Assembly: GCA_911728455.2 (NCBI GenBank)
Contig: OU452221.1
Span: forward strand, 5,670,290-5,734,289
DNA from: Marthasterias glacialis
Taxonomy: Eukaryota > Echinodermata > Asteroidea > Forcipulatida > Asteriidae
Length of the DNA: 64,000 bases
Direction of reading: 5' to 3'
Made by a program: the position numbers and the translations under genes. A model generated the notes under the pieces. That model did not search any database and was not told the DNA's origin. It was given only the letters and a program-made list of their open reading frames with translations. Positions 44,401 through 57,900 of this stretch are shown here, piece after piece. Each line of letters begins with the position of its first letter. The first letter of the stretch is position 1.

Positions 44401-47400
44401 ATTTTAGCAATTTCAGCTTTAATTTTTTATTTTTTTATTTTTTAACTTGGATTCAGAGACCTGATGAAAATTCGACCATAGCATGCAAAAGCTAGAATCA
44501 ACTTGCAATAAAAGAATTACAAAAAAGGAGGAACAATAGAATATTTCATGAATTATTTATTTTAAGAACAGTTGTTCATTTGCATTGCACAGTTCTTCAA
44601 GGGTATATTTTTTAAAACGATTGGTCTCAATACTGAAAATGTGTTTGGCCTCCTGGCATTGGAGCCAATATGCTAATGGTACTAATATCAATGTCATACA
44701 ATCCATGAATTATAGTGTACCAACCTTTTCTATGAAGAGGACACAAAATCTATTCACTTCAATTAATGACTACTATGTAGGAATGATCAAAATAATTGTT
44801 AATAAAGTGAAAATACTGCTTTGATTTAGATTTTCCATTCAAGGTTAAATCAATGATGTTAACTTTGAATGAAATTGTTACCATTTTTGTATTTAAGGTG
44901 AAGGACAGAATCTTGCAAGGACATCGAAGTGCCTGGACGCAATCCTGAATCTGTTTCGGTAGGCATATGTGTATTTAAAGGAATTTAACCCTTTAGAAAC
45001 CAGAGTGGCTGCAAGCGGCTTGCAACAAACTGTCCATAGCGGCCGCTAACTGCTGCAAGATGCTAAACTGCTGACCTGCTGGCCGCTAAACTGCTGACCT
45101 ACTTCCGCTCGACCAAAAAGGTCAAAGTAAAGGTTATGTCCTGAATTGACCTTTCCCAATGTTTCCCATCTTAACATAACTAACTACTAAAACATAACCA
45201 AAGTTTTGTTCACATATGTTTTTTCAGACATTTTGACTGGAAAAATTGTGTTTCCAAATATCAGCAAAATGTCTGGGCGTAAGGTGATGATTATACAGAC
45301 ATAAATGAACTCTAGAGGGTTAGAGTAAGATTCTTCTGGTTCTTTGTATGTTTAGATTTGTCTGTATGTTTTGGATTTGAGATATATTTCACTTTTGGAA
45401 GAAATTTAATCTGCCATTTTTCTTGGGTTGTAATTATTTTGGAAATTACCGACTTGATGTGTAATTTTTACATACAGGATTTCTCATCCCTTTGCTGAAA
45501 GTTCAAGATTACCCGGTCAGATGTGGCTAGAGACTCACACCAACAATGATCAGCTTGAATTGTGGACCAGTATCACAAGCACTCTGTGCGGTTGTGTCAA
45601 TAACCCTCAAAATGGTAAGAATTGTATGGTGGTCTATGTTATATTATATAGTCTTCCAATCATTGTTGTCTATTATCTGTTCGGTTTTAGGCTAACATGA
45701 TTGCCTCTTTGTTAATTAGGCTGTGTGTTTTTTCTTGGCATGGTTAAAATCATTCACCGTGTTCACAGTTGACTACCCTAGAAGTAATCCCCCTGTGTAG
45801 CTAATTTGCTACCGTACTTAAATCGATAACGATAGTAAATCATCATCTTTTCATTCTTGACATATAAGAATAGAGAACTGAATGGTAGTTTGTCATTTCA
45901 TTTGGCAAAATATTTAATATTTTGAAAGCAAGGTTACCTTTGAAAACCTGCCTCATGCACCAACATGATTCTGCACAGATAGAACCTTTGTATAATGGGA
46001 AGAAGACTTAAGATGGCAAACTATTGAATAAGGCCTGTGGGCACAGACCTATCTGTATCTCTTGCTCGCCACCTGTTCACCTCTAATCTTTATCAGTTTT
46101 AAATGACCAAAAATGATTTACATGAACATATCCAACCCAAAAATAAACTAAGACAATAAAGTTAGAAGCCCTAGATAGGCTTGGCTGGGCTTGAATTTGG
46201 TGGAAAAATCCACAAGAGCACAAGGCTTGTAGCTCTTAATTTTTACTGGACCAGAATAATGTTTAATACAAGACCAGAATCAAAATGAGAACACTGTTTT
46301 AACATATAAACTGTTTTTGTTTAAAGATTAATATTTATCTCTTTTGTCTTATGGGTAAGTAAACTTTGATACTCAGCAGAATTGAAAGATATTAATCAGA
46401 CTTGAACTCAACACTTGAACATCATTTTTTTAACACAAAAATATTGAATTGAAAAACACAACACCGCCAGACTTTTCCCGGCTTGAGTTTACTGGCCCCA
46501 AAAACTGCAATCTAATGTAAATTTTGAGCCTTGATTTGATTTGATTTTGTTTGGATAAAAAACAGCAAGATACATGGCAGAGATCAACACAAAAGTAAAA
46601 ATTCAAAAATGCTAGACGGAACGGTAGATAATCCTTGCATGGGATATCTTCTACAATTACACAAATCAAAGGTGATATGATGAATGTGATGCCACAGTTA
46701 CATGCTCATCATTTGCTTCTTTTCAGAGGAAAATCAGCAGCTTTGTGCATCAACATTTCCAACAACTATCACCATTCTAAGCAAGACAAAGAGCCCAAAG
46801 ATCATTCGGCTGCTGTCCTCGTTCCTGTCATTAACTGCTGCAAACAGTAGTAAGAACTATCAAAGTCATGAGCTTTCTTCCAACAAAATTTTTAAATAAA
46901 ACTTCTGTTTTCTTTTACATTAATTGTTTAATATAAATTGATTGGGCATTCAGTTTGGCTAAGTGTGTTTTCCCTGCCTTCCAACTCTGTCCGTGGACCC
47001 AGTTTTAGTTTGCTTTGGGACAGGAGTCTTGCATGTGGATTGGGTTTTCAGTCCCCACTTGATTGCATGGGTTTTCCCCAGTCAGATTTTTTCCCCCCAC
47101 AATTTAAACTGAGATTTCTTCAACAGCTTTTCTTCAAAAATGTCTTCAGGCCTACGTGTTACAGTGCAAGGCACTTTTGAGGATTTCCTGGTTTTTTATT
47201 AGAAAGACGTAATGACAGCAGGACATTTTAATGTAACTAGAGTTGTGAATGTTTTGAGAAGGTAAACAGGTGATACGATTAGCTTGACTACTGATCCAAC
47301 ACGGAGGGTTTGGTTGACATCATCATCAATCGAGTACAACTGAGGATTGTGTTGGGGTATGATGATGGATGCGCCACATTTCCTGTTCCATCATCAGATG

Positions 47401-48900
47401 AGTTGGTGCTGTTTGATTATTCTCTGTCTTTCCCTGTATATTTATCACCCCTAGTGTGTAACCAGGACAGGTTTGGCATTCTTGGAGGCCTTGAAGTACT
47501 TGTTAGTCTTCTGCAAGGCATCATAGAGAGTCTCCTGAGGGAGCCAGAACATGACTATGTACAGGCAGCTTTACAATTAGCAAACCTGTTTGTTTCCTGT
47601 ATCACAGACAGTGGTAACTATACAGACTTTATTTTCATTATCCCATTCCTGTATGTCCTCCATAAAATTGTAAAGAATTATATATCGAGGGGGGTACCTC
47701 ATGGAAATATGTTGACCTATCTGTGCCATTTCAAGGGGCACTAAGGCAATGACCAAGGGCGAGGGGGCAATTTCCTCCATTGCCTCCTTGAAGTATCAGG
47801 CCTGCTACAATCAAAACATGAATAACCTGTTGAAAAAGTGTTTATACTGGTATTTGTTTGGAGAGCTACGGTATCTCAAAGATGCCACTTGCGTAATTGT
47901 TCACAGCTTGATCTGTTATTCATCTCTTCTTTTACCTCTCTGTTTTTGTTTACAGTTTAGACATGTAGCCTTTTTGTTGGTTTGTAAAACTTTTATCTTT
48001 CTGCAGTTGGACCAATCTGTACAAAATTATTTAAACTCAGATGTTGTTGTTCCCTTTGTCCAAGAACAAAACCATGCAAGGCTTGTGAACCTTAATCTTG
48101 TACCTCTCCTGGTGCAACTTTTGGCAATGGACTTCATGGATCTTGATGTCAGACTGAAAATCATCGTAACCTTGGGTCACCTCACAGGAAAATGTGGTAA
48201 GAAACCTGCAAAACCCATTTCAGTTCTTCACATTCTCCAGAAGACGATCAGAGCATACTGATCGAAACGTCAAGACTAATTTCATCCCTGGTTCCTTTCA
48301 GAACTGCCATAACTTCTAAAAGAGTTTATGTGCATGGTGTCTCTGCAAACCTCACTGGATTATATAGAACATAAGGTGTGACCCAGTCTTGAACCATGTG
48401 TATGCTTTTTGCCTTAAAAATGGTTTGTTTTCTTCTCAATACTAAGGTTTAAAGGATTTATGTTTTCCATTCTTAATAGATGACAATAACATGTTCAGAA
48501 AGAAGTCAACGCTTCAATTTTATTTTGTTTTTGAAATAAAATGTTTCTTCTTTGAGGATTAGTAACTATAATCACCACCTATATGCATGAATTACAGTTG
48601 TTTAAGATCAGGTTTGCTACCTGACCATTGTAAGCCTATCAATGCTGTTTAGACTAGAATCCCAAATCGCTGTTCCAAGAGTGTCGTCGACTGTTTCGAT
48701 GGACAGATGCATTTTTTTATAGACTTTGTGATTTCTGTGTTAATTAACCAGTGGCGAATTGTGTTGATTTACAGAGAGGAGCCAGAGACAGTTGTTGGAG
48801 AGTGATGGCCTGGGTTTACTCATTCACATTATGACTGAGAATCAGGATGAAGAGTTCAACAAAGCAGCTATGTATCTTCTCAGTACCTGTGCAAACATTG
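41465..48900 (+). CDS. TERB1: TERB1 coding exons 1-10: ARM-repeat domain
   Basis: Exons: 41465-41540, 42564-42680 (CAGCAG tandem acceptor; 42567 also possible), 43582-43707, 43914-44045, 44898-44958, 45478-45614, 46727-46849, 47455-47613, 48065-48196 and 48775-48900. Helical repeats aligning with vertebrate TERB1 include DIFRESGGINFVLNLLTSVE, SLKRVSAFLILCLVTNN, SITSTLCGCVNNPQN written in part as TSITSTLCGCVNNPQN, LKIIVTLGHLTGKC and DEEFNKAAMYLLSTCANI. In mammals this domain contacts SUN1, which is family knowledge. Exon 9 starts after tttgtccaag at 48064, the only acceptor that keeps phase. Confidence 0.87.
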
Positions 48901-51900
48901 GTAAGATAGATGATTCCATACTATAAAACTATGAGGGGGTGATGGCCTTAGCTTTCAGTCCAAGCCAGACCTTCGTCAGAGGCATTAAACAAGCACAGAC
49001 ATAAAAACATGTTTCATACTATAATGTAATAATTATACAACTCTAGCCATTTTAGTATCAGCTCATAAATTTGTATTCCTGCCGAAAATAAAGAGTTTCA
49101 GCTGGCAAGCAAATTTTTTCAATCAAGGAAAGACACCCACCATGGGATTTTTGCATAGGCTAACTTACTGGTATCAATTGAATTGATATATTTTTTCTGT
49201 AAAAAAAGCAAACAGTTCATGCATAAAATCCTGATGTATTGGGTCCACAGCCCAAAGGTCCGATAGTGATAGAATCAAACCACACCTGTCTGTGATTGCA
49301 CATAATTATGTGTACTCTATGCTGGGGTCATGTGGTGTTGCCACCAAATGAGTTATGAAGTTACTGTGGTGGACGACTGTCAGGGCTTACTGACAGCAGT
49401 CTGTTCAGTGTTATATAAAAAAAAACTTTTAAGAAAGTTTTGGAGTCTCTTTCCTTTATGAATGTCCAGTGTGTACTGGCATATAGAGATGGGTGGGTGC
49501 AGACATGGTGCAAAGCCAGTGAGGCATAAAGTGACTATAACTGTCAAACTGCTTGTGAGTTAATCTGATAATTGCCTTTCTGCAACTGGCCAATTACAAG
49601 CCCCATTAACTGTTATCCTAAACTGTGGTCATAAACTTAATCTGGTGACCTCAATGGGGACAACTGCAGGCTATGGGTAGGCAGCTGGTTAGGCTCACTT
49701 TGGTGTTACAGGCAATAATATTTCTAAAGTACCTACTTGTACCTTTCAAAAAAGCAAAATGCCTGTCATGTCTAAAAAAACAAGTCATAGGTCTGTCCTA
49801 TACACCATGTCACTCATAAAATTACATGTTTGCAAGGAAAGCCAAAGCATGGACTTCCTGCAGGCAGCTCATTGAAGAATTTTACATTTAACAAATGTTA
49901 TGGAAACTTTTAAATTCTTAAAATAATTCTCATACTTCTTGGACACAATGGAGGCAACTGCCTCCATGCCCCTGATGCAACTGCCTTCATGCCCATAACA
50001 CAAATGCCTCCCTGGCCCTTGCCTTGGCCCCCCTTGAAAAGTTCCAATACAAATGAAAAATTCCCAAATAGTCATTTTTTTTTATTGAAGTCGCCAGACA
50101 CACAAGGCCTGTAAGCCACTCGAGGTGTGGGCTACAAATCAGCTGTTTTCCCAGGGGCCATTGCCACCTACTCCTGGGGCTGAAACAGAGTTACACCCTT
50201 TACAGTCTGTAAGGATGTAGGCTTGGGTATCATCCATCAGAAGCCTGGCTGGTAGAGCAGATAGCTCTACCTCCCCAACTTTTACGAAGCAGTTATGGTT
50301 AAGTGCCAAGCTCAAGGACACAAGCGTCATGACTCTGATGACTCAGCCACCAGAGCTTGAGTCCGACGCACTAACCACTAACACACAAAGGTGCCTGTTG
50401 CTAAAGAAAAACTACAACAAAGAATCAAGCCTAAACTTTAGAAGAAAGGGGTCATATCTCAAAACTTGTTCAGCTGTGATTTTACAATACATGAATTTAT
50501 GTTGAATTACAAGTCGAAATGTAAAGCTTCCTATATCAATAGTAAAGTATTTTGCCTGCCACAATATGCCCTGGAATGCAAAACTAGGTGTGATATGGTC
50601 AATTAGAAATGAGTTATCTTGATGAGGACAATGCACTGAGTAATAAAGTCAAGTGTAGAAGTGAGTTGCAATTCATATGAGTATAGTTTTACACATGCGA
50701 AAAATATTTCCACTTATTATGCTTTCCTATCTGAAATAATGACACTAAAGCTCAACTCTTGAAAGCTGATTTAAAAGAAAACAAATAAAAGTATTTTAAA
50801 GTGAGGCTTAGATATTTTGATAAAGTAGACAAGCATTATGAAAATTTTGTGGAAAAAAAACAAAACACATGAACTACCAGCCTGCATTTATAGTTTTCCT
50901 ATCCTTTCTTCTAGTTTCATGTTTGGAAGGAGAATGCAACACCACAAATGAAAAGGTGTTGACCCCAAGGAAACAGATGACTGCTGAGAGAAGAGACAGT
51001 GCAAGAGTAGACAGGGCTTCGTTGTATGATGCAATGCACAGTAAAGGGCAAAGTACATGGACACAACAAGACCTGAATGTTGGTATCCGAAACCTAGATA
51101 GAAACAAGGTACGTGTGTTTGCAATAATTATGTTAAATTCTTCCAGGTTACCTTAGATAAGGGGCATCTCCAGCCAGGAGTCAACTTTCAAGACGTATAA
51201 TTAGGTTGTAGCAATTATTAAAAGTTAGAAGTTGGGTTAAAATGGAAAGGCAAGACAGTCCAGTTTCTCCATTTTATAAAATAAAGAACATTAAGTACTC
51301 TAAATGTAGTGATTGAAAACCATAGGCCTAGGCCTATAGTTTTTCTTTTAGAGTACAGTGATTCCGGGCTTAAATTTTTGTGGAAAATCCACAAGACCGC
51401 AAGGATTGTAGCTCAACATTTTTTACTGGACCATAATCAAAATGAGAAAAAATGTCTAAACAAGTTATTTAGTAAATAAACTGTTTTTGTTTGAAAAAGC
51501 ACTCGGAGAAGACTTATCTAATTTACACTATGGCTGCGTATACTTTGATACTCAACAGAATTGAAAGACATTTATCAAATTTGCACATAAGGTTTTTAAA
51601 ATGAAAATAATACTCACTAATAATCAATTAAAAATCACAAAGCTGGCGGACTTGTCCAATAACAAGTTTACTGGCCCGACAGTAAATTTACTGGCCTCTC
51701 TGCAATGTAAATATGCTTTATAACAGAAGCTAATTCATAGGCAAATAAAGCTAACTCTTATGTCTTGATATCATTATAGAATGGTACACTTTCTGATGGA
51801 GTTCACCCAGCAAACAAGATAACTACAACTTCCAATGACAAGCCTAGTTCGCCTTCCCACTCGCAGCTTTCAGAAGCTGAGGTTATTAGCGATTTACAAA

Positions 51901-54900
51901 GGCAGCTTCAAGAGGTGAAACTAAAATCTTTCAGTTAAATTTTGGACAGATTCGCCACTTTGTGAAAATACCATAATTGTGTTTGCCATTCTGTCACTTT
52001 TGCTTTTATTTGCTGATTTCATCCAACTATTGGGCTGCGGGCAATTAGAATGTACAACATAAAAACATAAAAAAATACACCACAATAGAGTCAAAACATG
52101 AAAAAAAAAAAAATAATAATTATAGTCCTGCCAAAGAAACACCGTGTTTATAAAACATGTCATGTGTATTTTTCTTTTTAGGGGCAACATAGTAAAGTAC
52201 GCCTAAGATTCTTGACAGTTGTAAAAGAAAAAAGGGAAATTGCAAAAAGGGCAGTGTATTTACTTCAATAAATAGCGGAGATGGACTTTGAGTTATCATG
52301 ATCTTGACTACCTCTCTGTCTCTGTAGGAAAGAAGCAAAAGAGAACAACTTGAGATTAAAAAAAAGGAAATAGAGAGACAAGCAAAGATCAAGGAGAACA
52401 CACAGAATGTCATCAATGAGAAGGCAGAGGCAATCACACGGGAATTGGAGAGACAGTATAAAGAGCAACAACATAAGGAACATGAGGACAAACAGGTATA
52501 GACAGTTCCCAATAGACGCCATCTTTAGGGGCAAATTGCATTTTGGCTTGCAGGTGCCTCAAGCACTCAAATTATTAGTGCAGCCGCGTTGTTCACTAAC
52601 CAATCAAGCAATGAGTTTTGTGAAATGCGTGCGTTCTGCACGCCGTTCTTACGCAAAACGCAAGACCGTTTGTTCCAAATTGCCCGTAAAGATGGCTGAT
52701 TTACGTCATATTGGGAACTATATATTAAATACAGCTTCTGTAATGCCACATTGTCAGTTTGTAAAACATTCCAAAAAATGTATAATGGCCTGATGTTTCA
52801 ACCCATGCAGAGACTCTTGTATGAAGGCTCCTCCTGACTATTCAAACCCTTGGTCTTTTAACATCAAAGAAGGAAATAATTAATAATGTTTGTCTTTGCC
52901 TTCTCCTTTTCCCCACACTCGTTCCCCATAAAAGTTCATTCATTAAACAATTACTTGTTCTCCTTCTTCCCAACTTGTCTCTCTCCTATGCAGCCAAGCT
53001 TTTGTTAGTGCAGCCAAGCTTTTGTTAGTCTGTTGTCCCCTAATTTGTTTTCTTTTGTTTCCGTGTGTTTTTCCTGTTTGGTTTTTATCTGTCGTTTATC
53101 TGTGTCATTTTTCTGAGTAATTGTTATTGTAAATTTGCCTTTCTTGATGTTAATTGTGGGTGGGGGTATTTATAATTTTTTAGTTATACACATATCACTT
53201 TATAGGCCTATAGTGTATTTTTGTATGTATCGTGGTTGCCTGAATAAAGTACCAGTATTACTAAAGTATTATTTAATATTAACTTTTTTTTGTCTTAAAC
53301 TATCCCCTTCCCTTCACCCCTATCCCGTTTTGTCTCCCTTTTCATTGTTCATAATCCCCTCTTCTTTTCTGAATGCAATTAGCTCCTCTCTTTTCACTTC
53401 TTTCCACCCGACTTCTTCTGTTAGTACAGGCCTATTTGTGTGTGTGTGTGTGTGTGTGTGTTGTGTTGTAATTTTTTTCTCTTAATTTTTACCACAGGTC
53501 ACTTTGTTTGCTAAGCAGTTTGCAACAGCTTATCTATGCTTTTTTTCTCAAACATTGCTTACCTGTTAAGTTTCCATCTTTGTTGTATGTGCATTTTTGT
53601 GAAATACTTTGCTTTTTTGTGAAATAATTTGAAACAATTCTCGTTACAATTACAGGAACATGTATGTGTGGTGCAGACTCCTGAGAAGCTCTCCGAACAT
53701 TGTAGCATGAGTGATTTGGAACAAAAATTAGCTGCATTGGAAAAGAGAATCCATTGCATTAGCAAGATAGGTGACCACTCTATCTCAGCTGACCAAGCAA
53801 AGAAACAAATCAACAGCCAGCAGTCCATTCCTCAAACAGTAAACAAGTTCTCAAGAAAACCTGACTCGTTCAAAATGGTTCCAGATGTTCTGCCAAGAGG
53901 AGTCTTTGATGGTATGTGTGAGGGTAGCAAAGATTCACACAATAAGTTGGCCACTATGATTTCAGACCACTTGCAGAAGAGTACGATCAACAAGCATGCG
54001 AGTGACCCAAATAGTGGTTTGGTCAGATCAGCAGAGGCACACGACAAGGAGAGCCAGAATAAAGGTCTCAAGTCCGCATCGACTTGGAAAGACAATGTGT
54101 TCAGAGTCCCTACAGCACGTGCACCACGATTTAGACAGGTTAAAAGGGCATCTACGACAGACGAGACACCACCCAGCCTAAATGACATGAAGCAACAGAG
54201 TTACCTCATGCCATCCCATGAATACACCCACGATGAGTCAGATATGGAGAGTCATACATCTGATACAACATACCAGTCCACAGAAATGAGTTTCACTGCC
54301 TCAGATATGGCTCTTTTACAGCCAAGAGTCCAACTCGTTGATATTATGCACAGTGGAAATCCTACTCATCAACGTCAGGTTTTGTCAGCTCAAAGGGGCA
54401 GTTGTATTTTCAAAACGAAGCTTGCAGTTCATAATGTGTCTTCTCTTTCAAGACCAGTTTCGGAGTTGACCCAGGGAAAGAATAGACAAAATAGAGCCAG
54501 TGAAGATAATCAGAGTTCGTTAAAGAATGTGTTTACAAGCAGTAGCTCTCAGAGTGATTTTTCAGGTAATTCCAGCAATTGCTTTCAAAGACGATTAAAC
54601 CATAGATTAAACCATGTGTAAACTGTCTAGTTGGCAATGTTGTTCCAATGAAACATGAAGTTTGTTTTGTACGGGTGAATGATTTTGAATTCACCTCAGG
54701 CCTGGAATTTCAATTGGAGGAACTCAACAAAAGCGAGTACATTTATCCAATGTTGCACCGCAGTCTTAAAATCAGAATATCTATGAATAAAATAACAAAA
54801 CAATGCAGAATTATTGAACTGTACTGACATGGGCCCAAATTCATAGCACTACTTACCGTGGAATTTTGCACTTAAAAAGCCCATAGATTCACATGCTATG

Positions 54901-57900
54901 TACATGGTGTAGCAGCTGTACGCACATAATTCTGTGGCAAGCCTAACTTGTACCTTGAAACTGGGCCATGATAAGTCGAACGCCTAATGAACACCTTGTA
55001 ATTTGATCATTTTATCATCCTTCAGGTAAAAGTTCGTCTGGACGTTCAAATCAAATGGCTCATCACCGCTTACCTAAATGCCCAGGTTTGTACAGCGTAC
55101 AACAATAGACTGATCCATTAAGCCCCGCCCACTGTGCACGCGCGCCATATGCACTAACGTGTTGGTTGAACTTTCGGTTGCGCAATCACATCTGTGATTG
55201 GTCAATACAGCAAGAGCAGGGCTTAATGGATCGGTCTATTGCTCAACTGTGATTTGTTCAACTGTTAACACCTATCATTAACATTATCCTCCCGAGCACT
55301 GAGTATACAGGGCGTAATACACACTGGTATAAGAGTAACACCAAAATAACATTCTTTAGCTCCGATGCAATTACATCTATTAAATTGTTTGTGGTGCCCA
55401 CTACTAGTTACAGAATTTTTTATCTGTCCTCTGGGCACTAGGCGCACTCGATGATCTGGTGGTTAAGACATCTTTTCTAGATGGGTTTCGTTGTTTTGAA
55501 TCAATCCCAACCTAGCGCCTGTAGTTTTTTTGTAATCCTTTCCCGCTGCTAGACTCGGAAAGCACTGACCATACAGTGCTTATCAGGCATTGGTTTTGGA
55601 GTAAAACCAAAATAATCTTTATCCCAATGCAGTTCTAATCCTGCAGTTTAGGTGGTTATTCCATTGATCACATCAAAGAAAAGCACACCAGTATGATAAA
55701 TAATGTGAATATAATACCAGTTAGGAGAAACAATTTATTATCACTTCAAATGTATTCCAGAATTAAGGCTAAATTATAAATTCAGCATATATTATGTGGT
55801 AAATTAAGAAAAATTACTGGAGGCGTGTATCTGTGGTAAAATGATCTTCACTACATCTACTATCTTGCATCATGTGCTCGTTGATTGTAAAAGTGCAGCC
55901 AGCACTGCACAAGTCTCAAATATGTGTCAGGCATCACTGAATCATTGTATGTCAGCAGCACAAAAGTTGGCCAAAACATAGAGCAGGGCCCATTTTCATA
56001 GAGCTGCTTAAGTTGGAAATACTGCTTACAAATGTACTGCTTAGCAAAAATAAGCAGGAAACCAGTCAATGATAATACGTGGTTGGTCACCGTATTCTGG
56101 TACACAAATTTATTTTGTACCGAGCTACTTTTTGTTCTTAAAGTACTATAAAAGATTGGTATTCATTCAACATATTTTTTTAGTGTTTACTGATTATGAA
56201 GTTTATACCAGTACCAATCTTCCATAGAAATATTTCTGCCTGAAGTACTTACAAAGTTGAGAAAATATAATTTGAAGACCCTAATTTAATTTTGGTTGTA
56301 ACAATCGAAATTAAGGACAATGTGTTTCCATGCTTAAAAGTGTGCACGGGGTTTAACTATTTTCTCCTGACTCGGACGACGGATTGACACTAAATTTTCA
56401 CTGGTTTGTTTTTTCATGTATATATTGAGTCACATAGAGTTAATCCTATATTTTACCTTTTTAACAGAATTTCATGGAGCTGCTTAACGGCCGATTTTGT
56501 GCTTACTGTGCGATTTCCATTTCATAGCGCTGCTAACCGTAAGCACAGGAAAAGGCATGCTAACCTTCCGGTGCTTACTGTAGGAAAATGAATGACGTAA
56601 CAATGTAAATCCTTGGTGAACGCGCAAGCTGGCCGCCTAATATCCGTGCTAACCTGTGAAATACGCTTAAGCTTAAGCAATTTTTTCTGCTATAGTTAGC
56701 ACGAAAATTTGCTTACCGTAAAGCAGTGCTATGAAATTGGGCCCTGGTCTTTGCTCGATTACCAAATTAAACATTTCCAAGGGAACTAAAGCTGTGTGTT
56801 CCTTTTTAGCAGGCTGTGCCCCGCCTGTCAACCGACCATTGTTGAACAGCCGCAACTTTCTATACACTCTGGAGAGGAGTAGACACACCTGCTCTGAACA
56901 TCGAGATCTTCAGAGAATGGTGAAGCAAGACATACAGCAACGGATGATTCAGAAACACAGTGAGTATACATTTTAGGACACAAGGAAGACAACAAAAATC
57001 AAATCAGTCGTCTCTGTGAATAAAATCATCGTTTCATCCCCTTAGTTTTTTTTCATTTTAACGTGGATTTGATTCGCAAACTATGCAGTTGTAATGAATA
57101 TCACATGATAAACATTAGTATTTTTCTGAAAACTACTCCTGCTTTTCGTGCTTTGTATCAGCTTTAAAGGCATTGTCACTCTAACAAACGTCTACTGCCT
57201 AGAGTGAAATATTGTTAGTTTAGTTGCTGTTAACTTGACCAAAATGCTACTTGCGGATCGTAATTAAAACCTGCAAAGATTTTCTAATATTGTATATTGT
57301 ACACTACTGTAGATACTATGCACATCAGCATTACTCAAAACAGGTTATTTCACTATCACTCAATGAGTAACTTTATAGCTATTAAAACCCTATTACAACT
57401 GGTGCACTCTCTTGCCCAACTGGCTCTTTCCACAAAAAACCACAGAAGACTGTAGAGACTTAAGTCCATAGTACACAAGCCATGGGGTTTCCACATGATT
57501 CCACCTGTACGTAATGAATCCATGCACCCAATGCTGGCTTAGAAGGTACGGTACTTTGTGGATGTCTGTGGTACCTGTGTGTGGGAGAGATTTTAACCAG
57601 TAGTCATGACGGAGTGTGCACAGAGCATGCACTCACCGGTTAACGATATGTTTCACCCTCACAAAGAGGACAGATGGTTGTGGAAAGAATGTTAATTTTC
57701 CACTTTATGTGGGGGCTGTTGTGTGTAATCCCTGATTCCAGACCTTTTCCCTCTTGTTCCAAGAGGAGGATTATGAGATATTGGGAGGCTTCCATCATTG
57801 TTTATTCATTGTATTTCGGATCGTTAGAGGTAAGTCCGAATGAACCGAGTATCCAGCCTTGTTTCTGGATTAAGGAACAATCCTCGGCGGTAGCTTACGG

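Noticed and set aside
48007-48064. Earlier start for TERB1 exon 9 at the acceptor tttctgcag (48006).
   Set aside because: It is out of phase with exon 8 and adds sequence with no counterpart. The acceptor at 48064 fits both phase and similarity.
52182-52272. Possible extra TERB1 exon after tttcttttta-g with an open frame.
   Set aside because: No donor keeps phase 0 to the next exon before the stop, while exons 12 and 13 already join in phase without it.
54566-54621. Reading the long TERB1 exon to its in-frame stop as the normal end of the protein.
   Set aside because: The donor at 54566 joins in phase to exons encoding the conserved LNSRNF and Myb segments, so the stop is more likely intronic.
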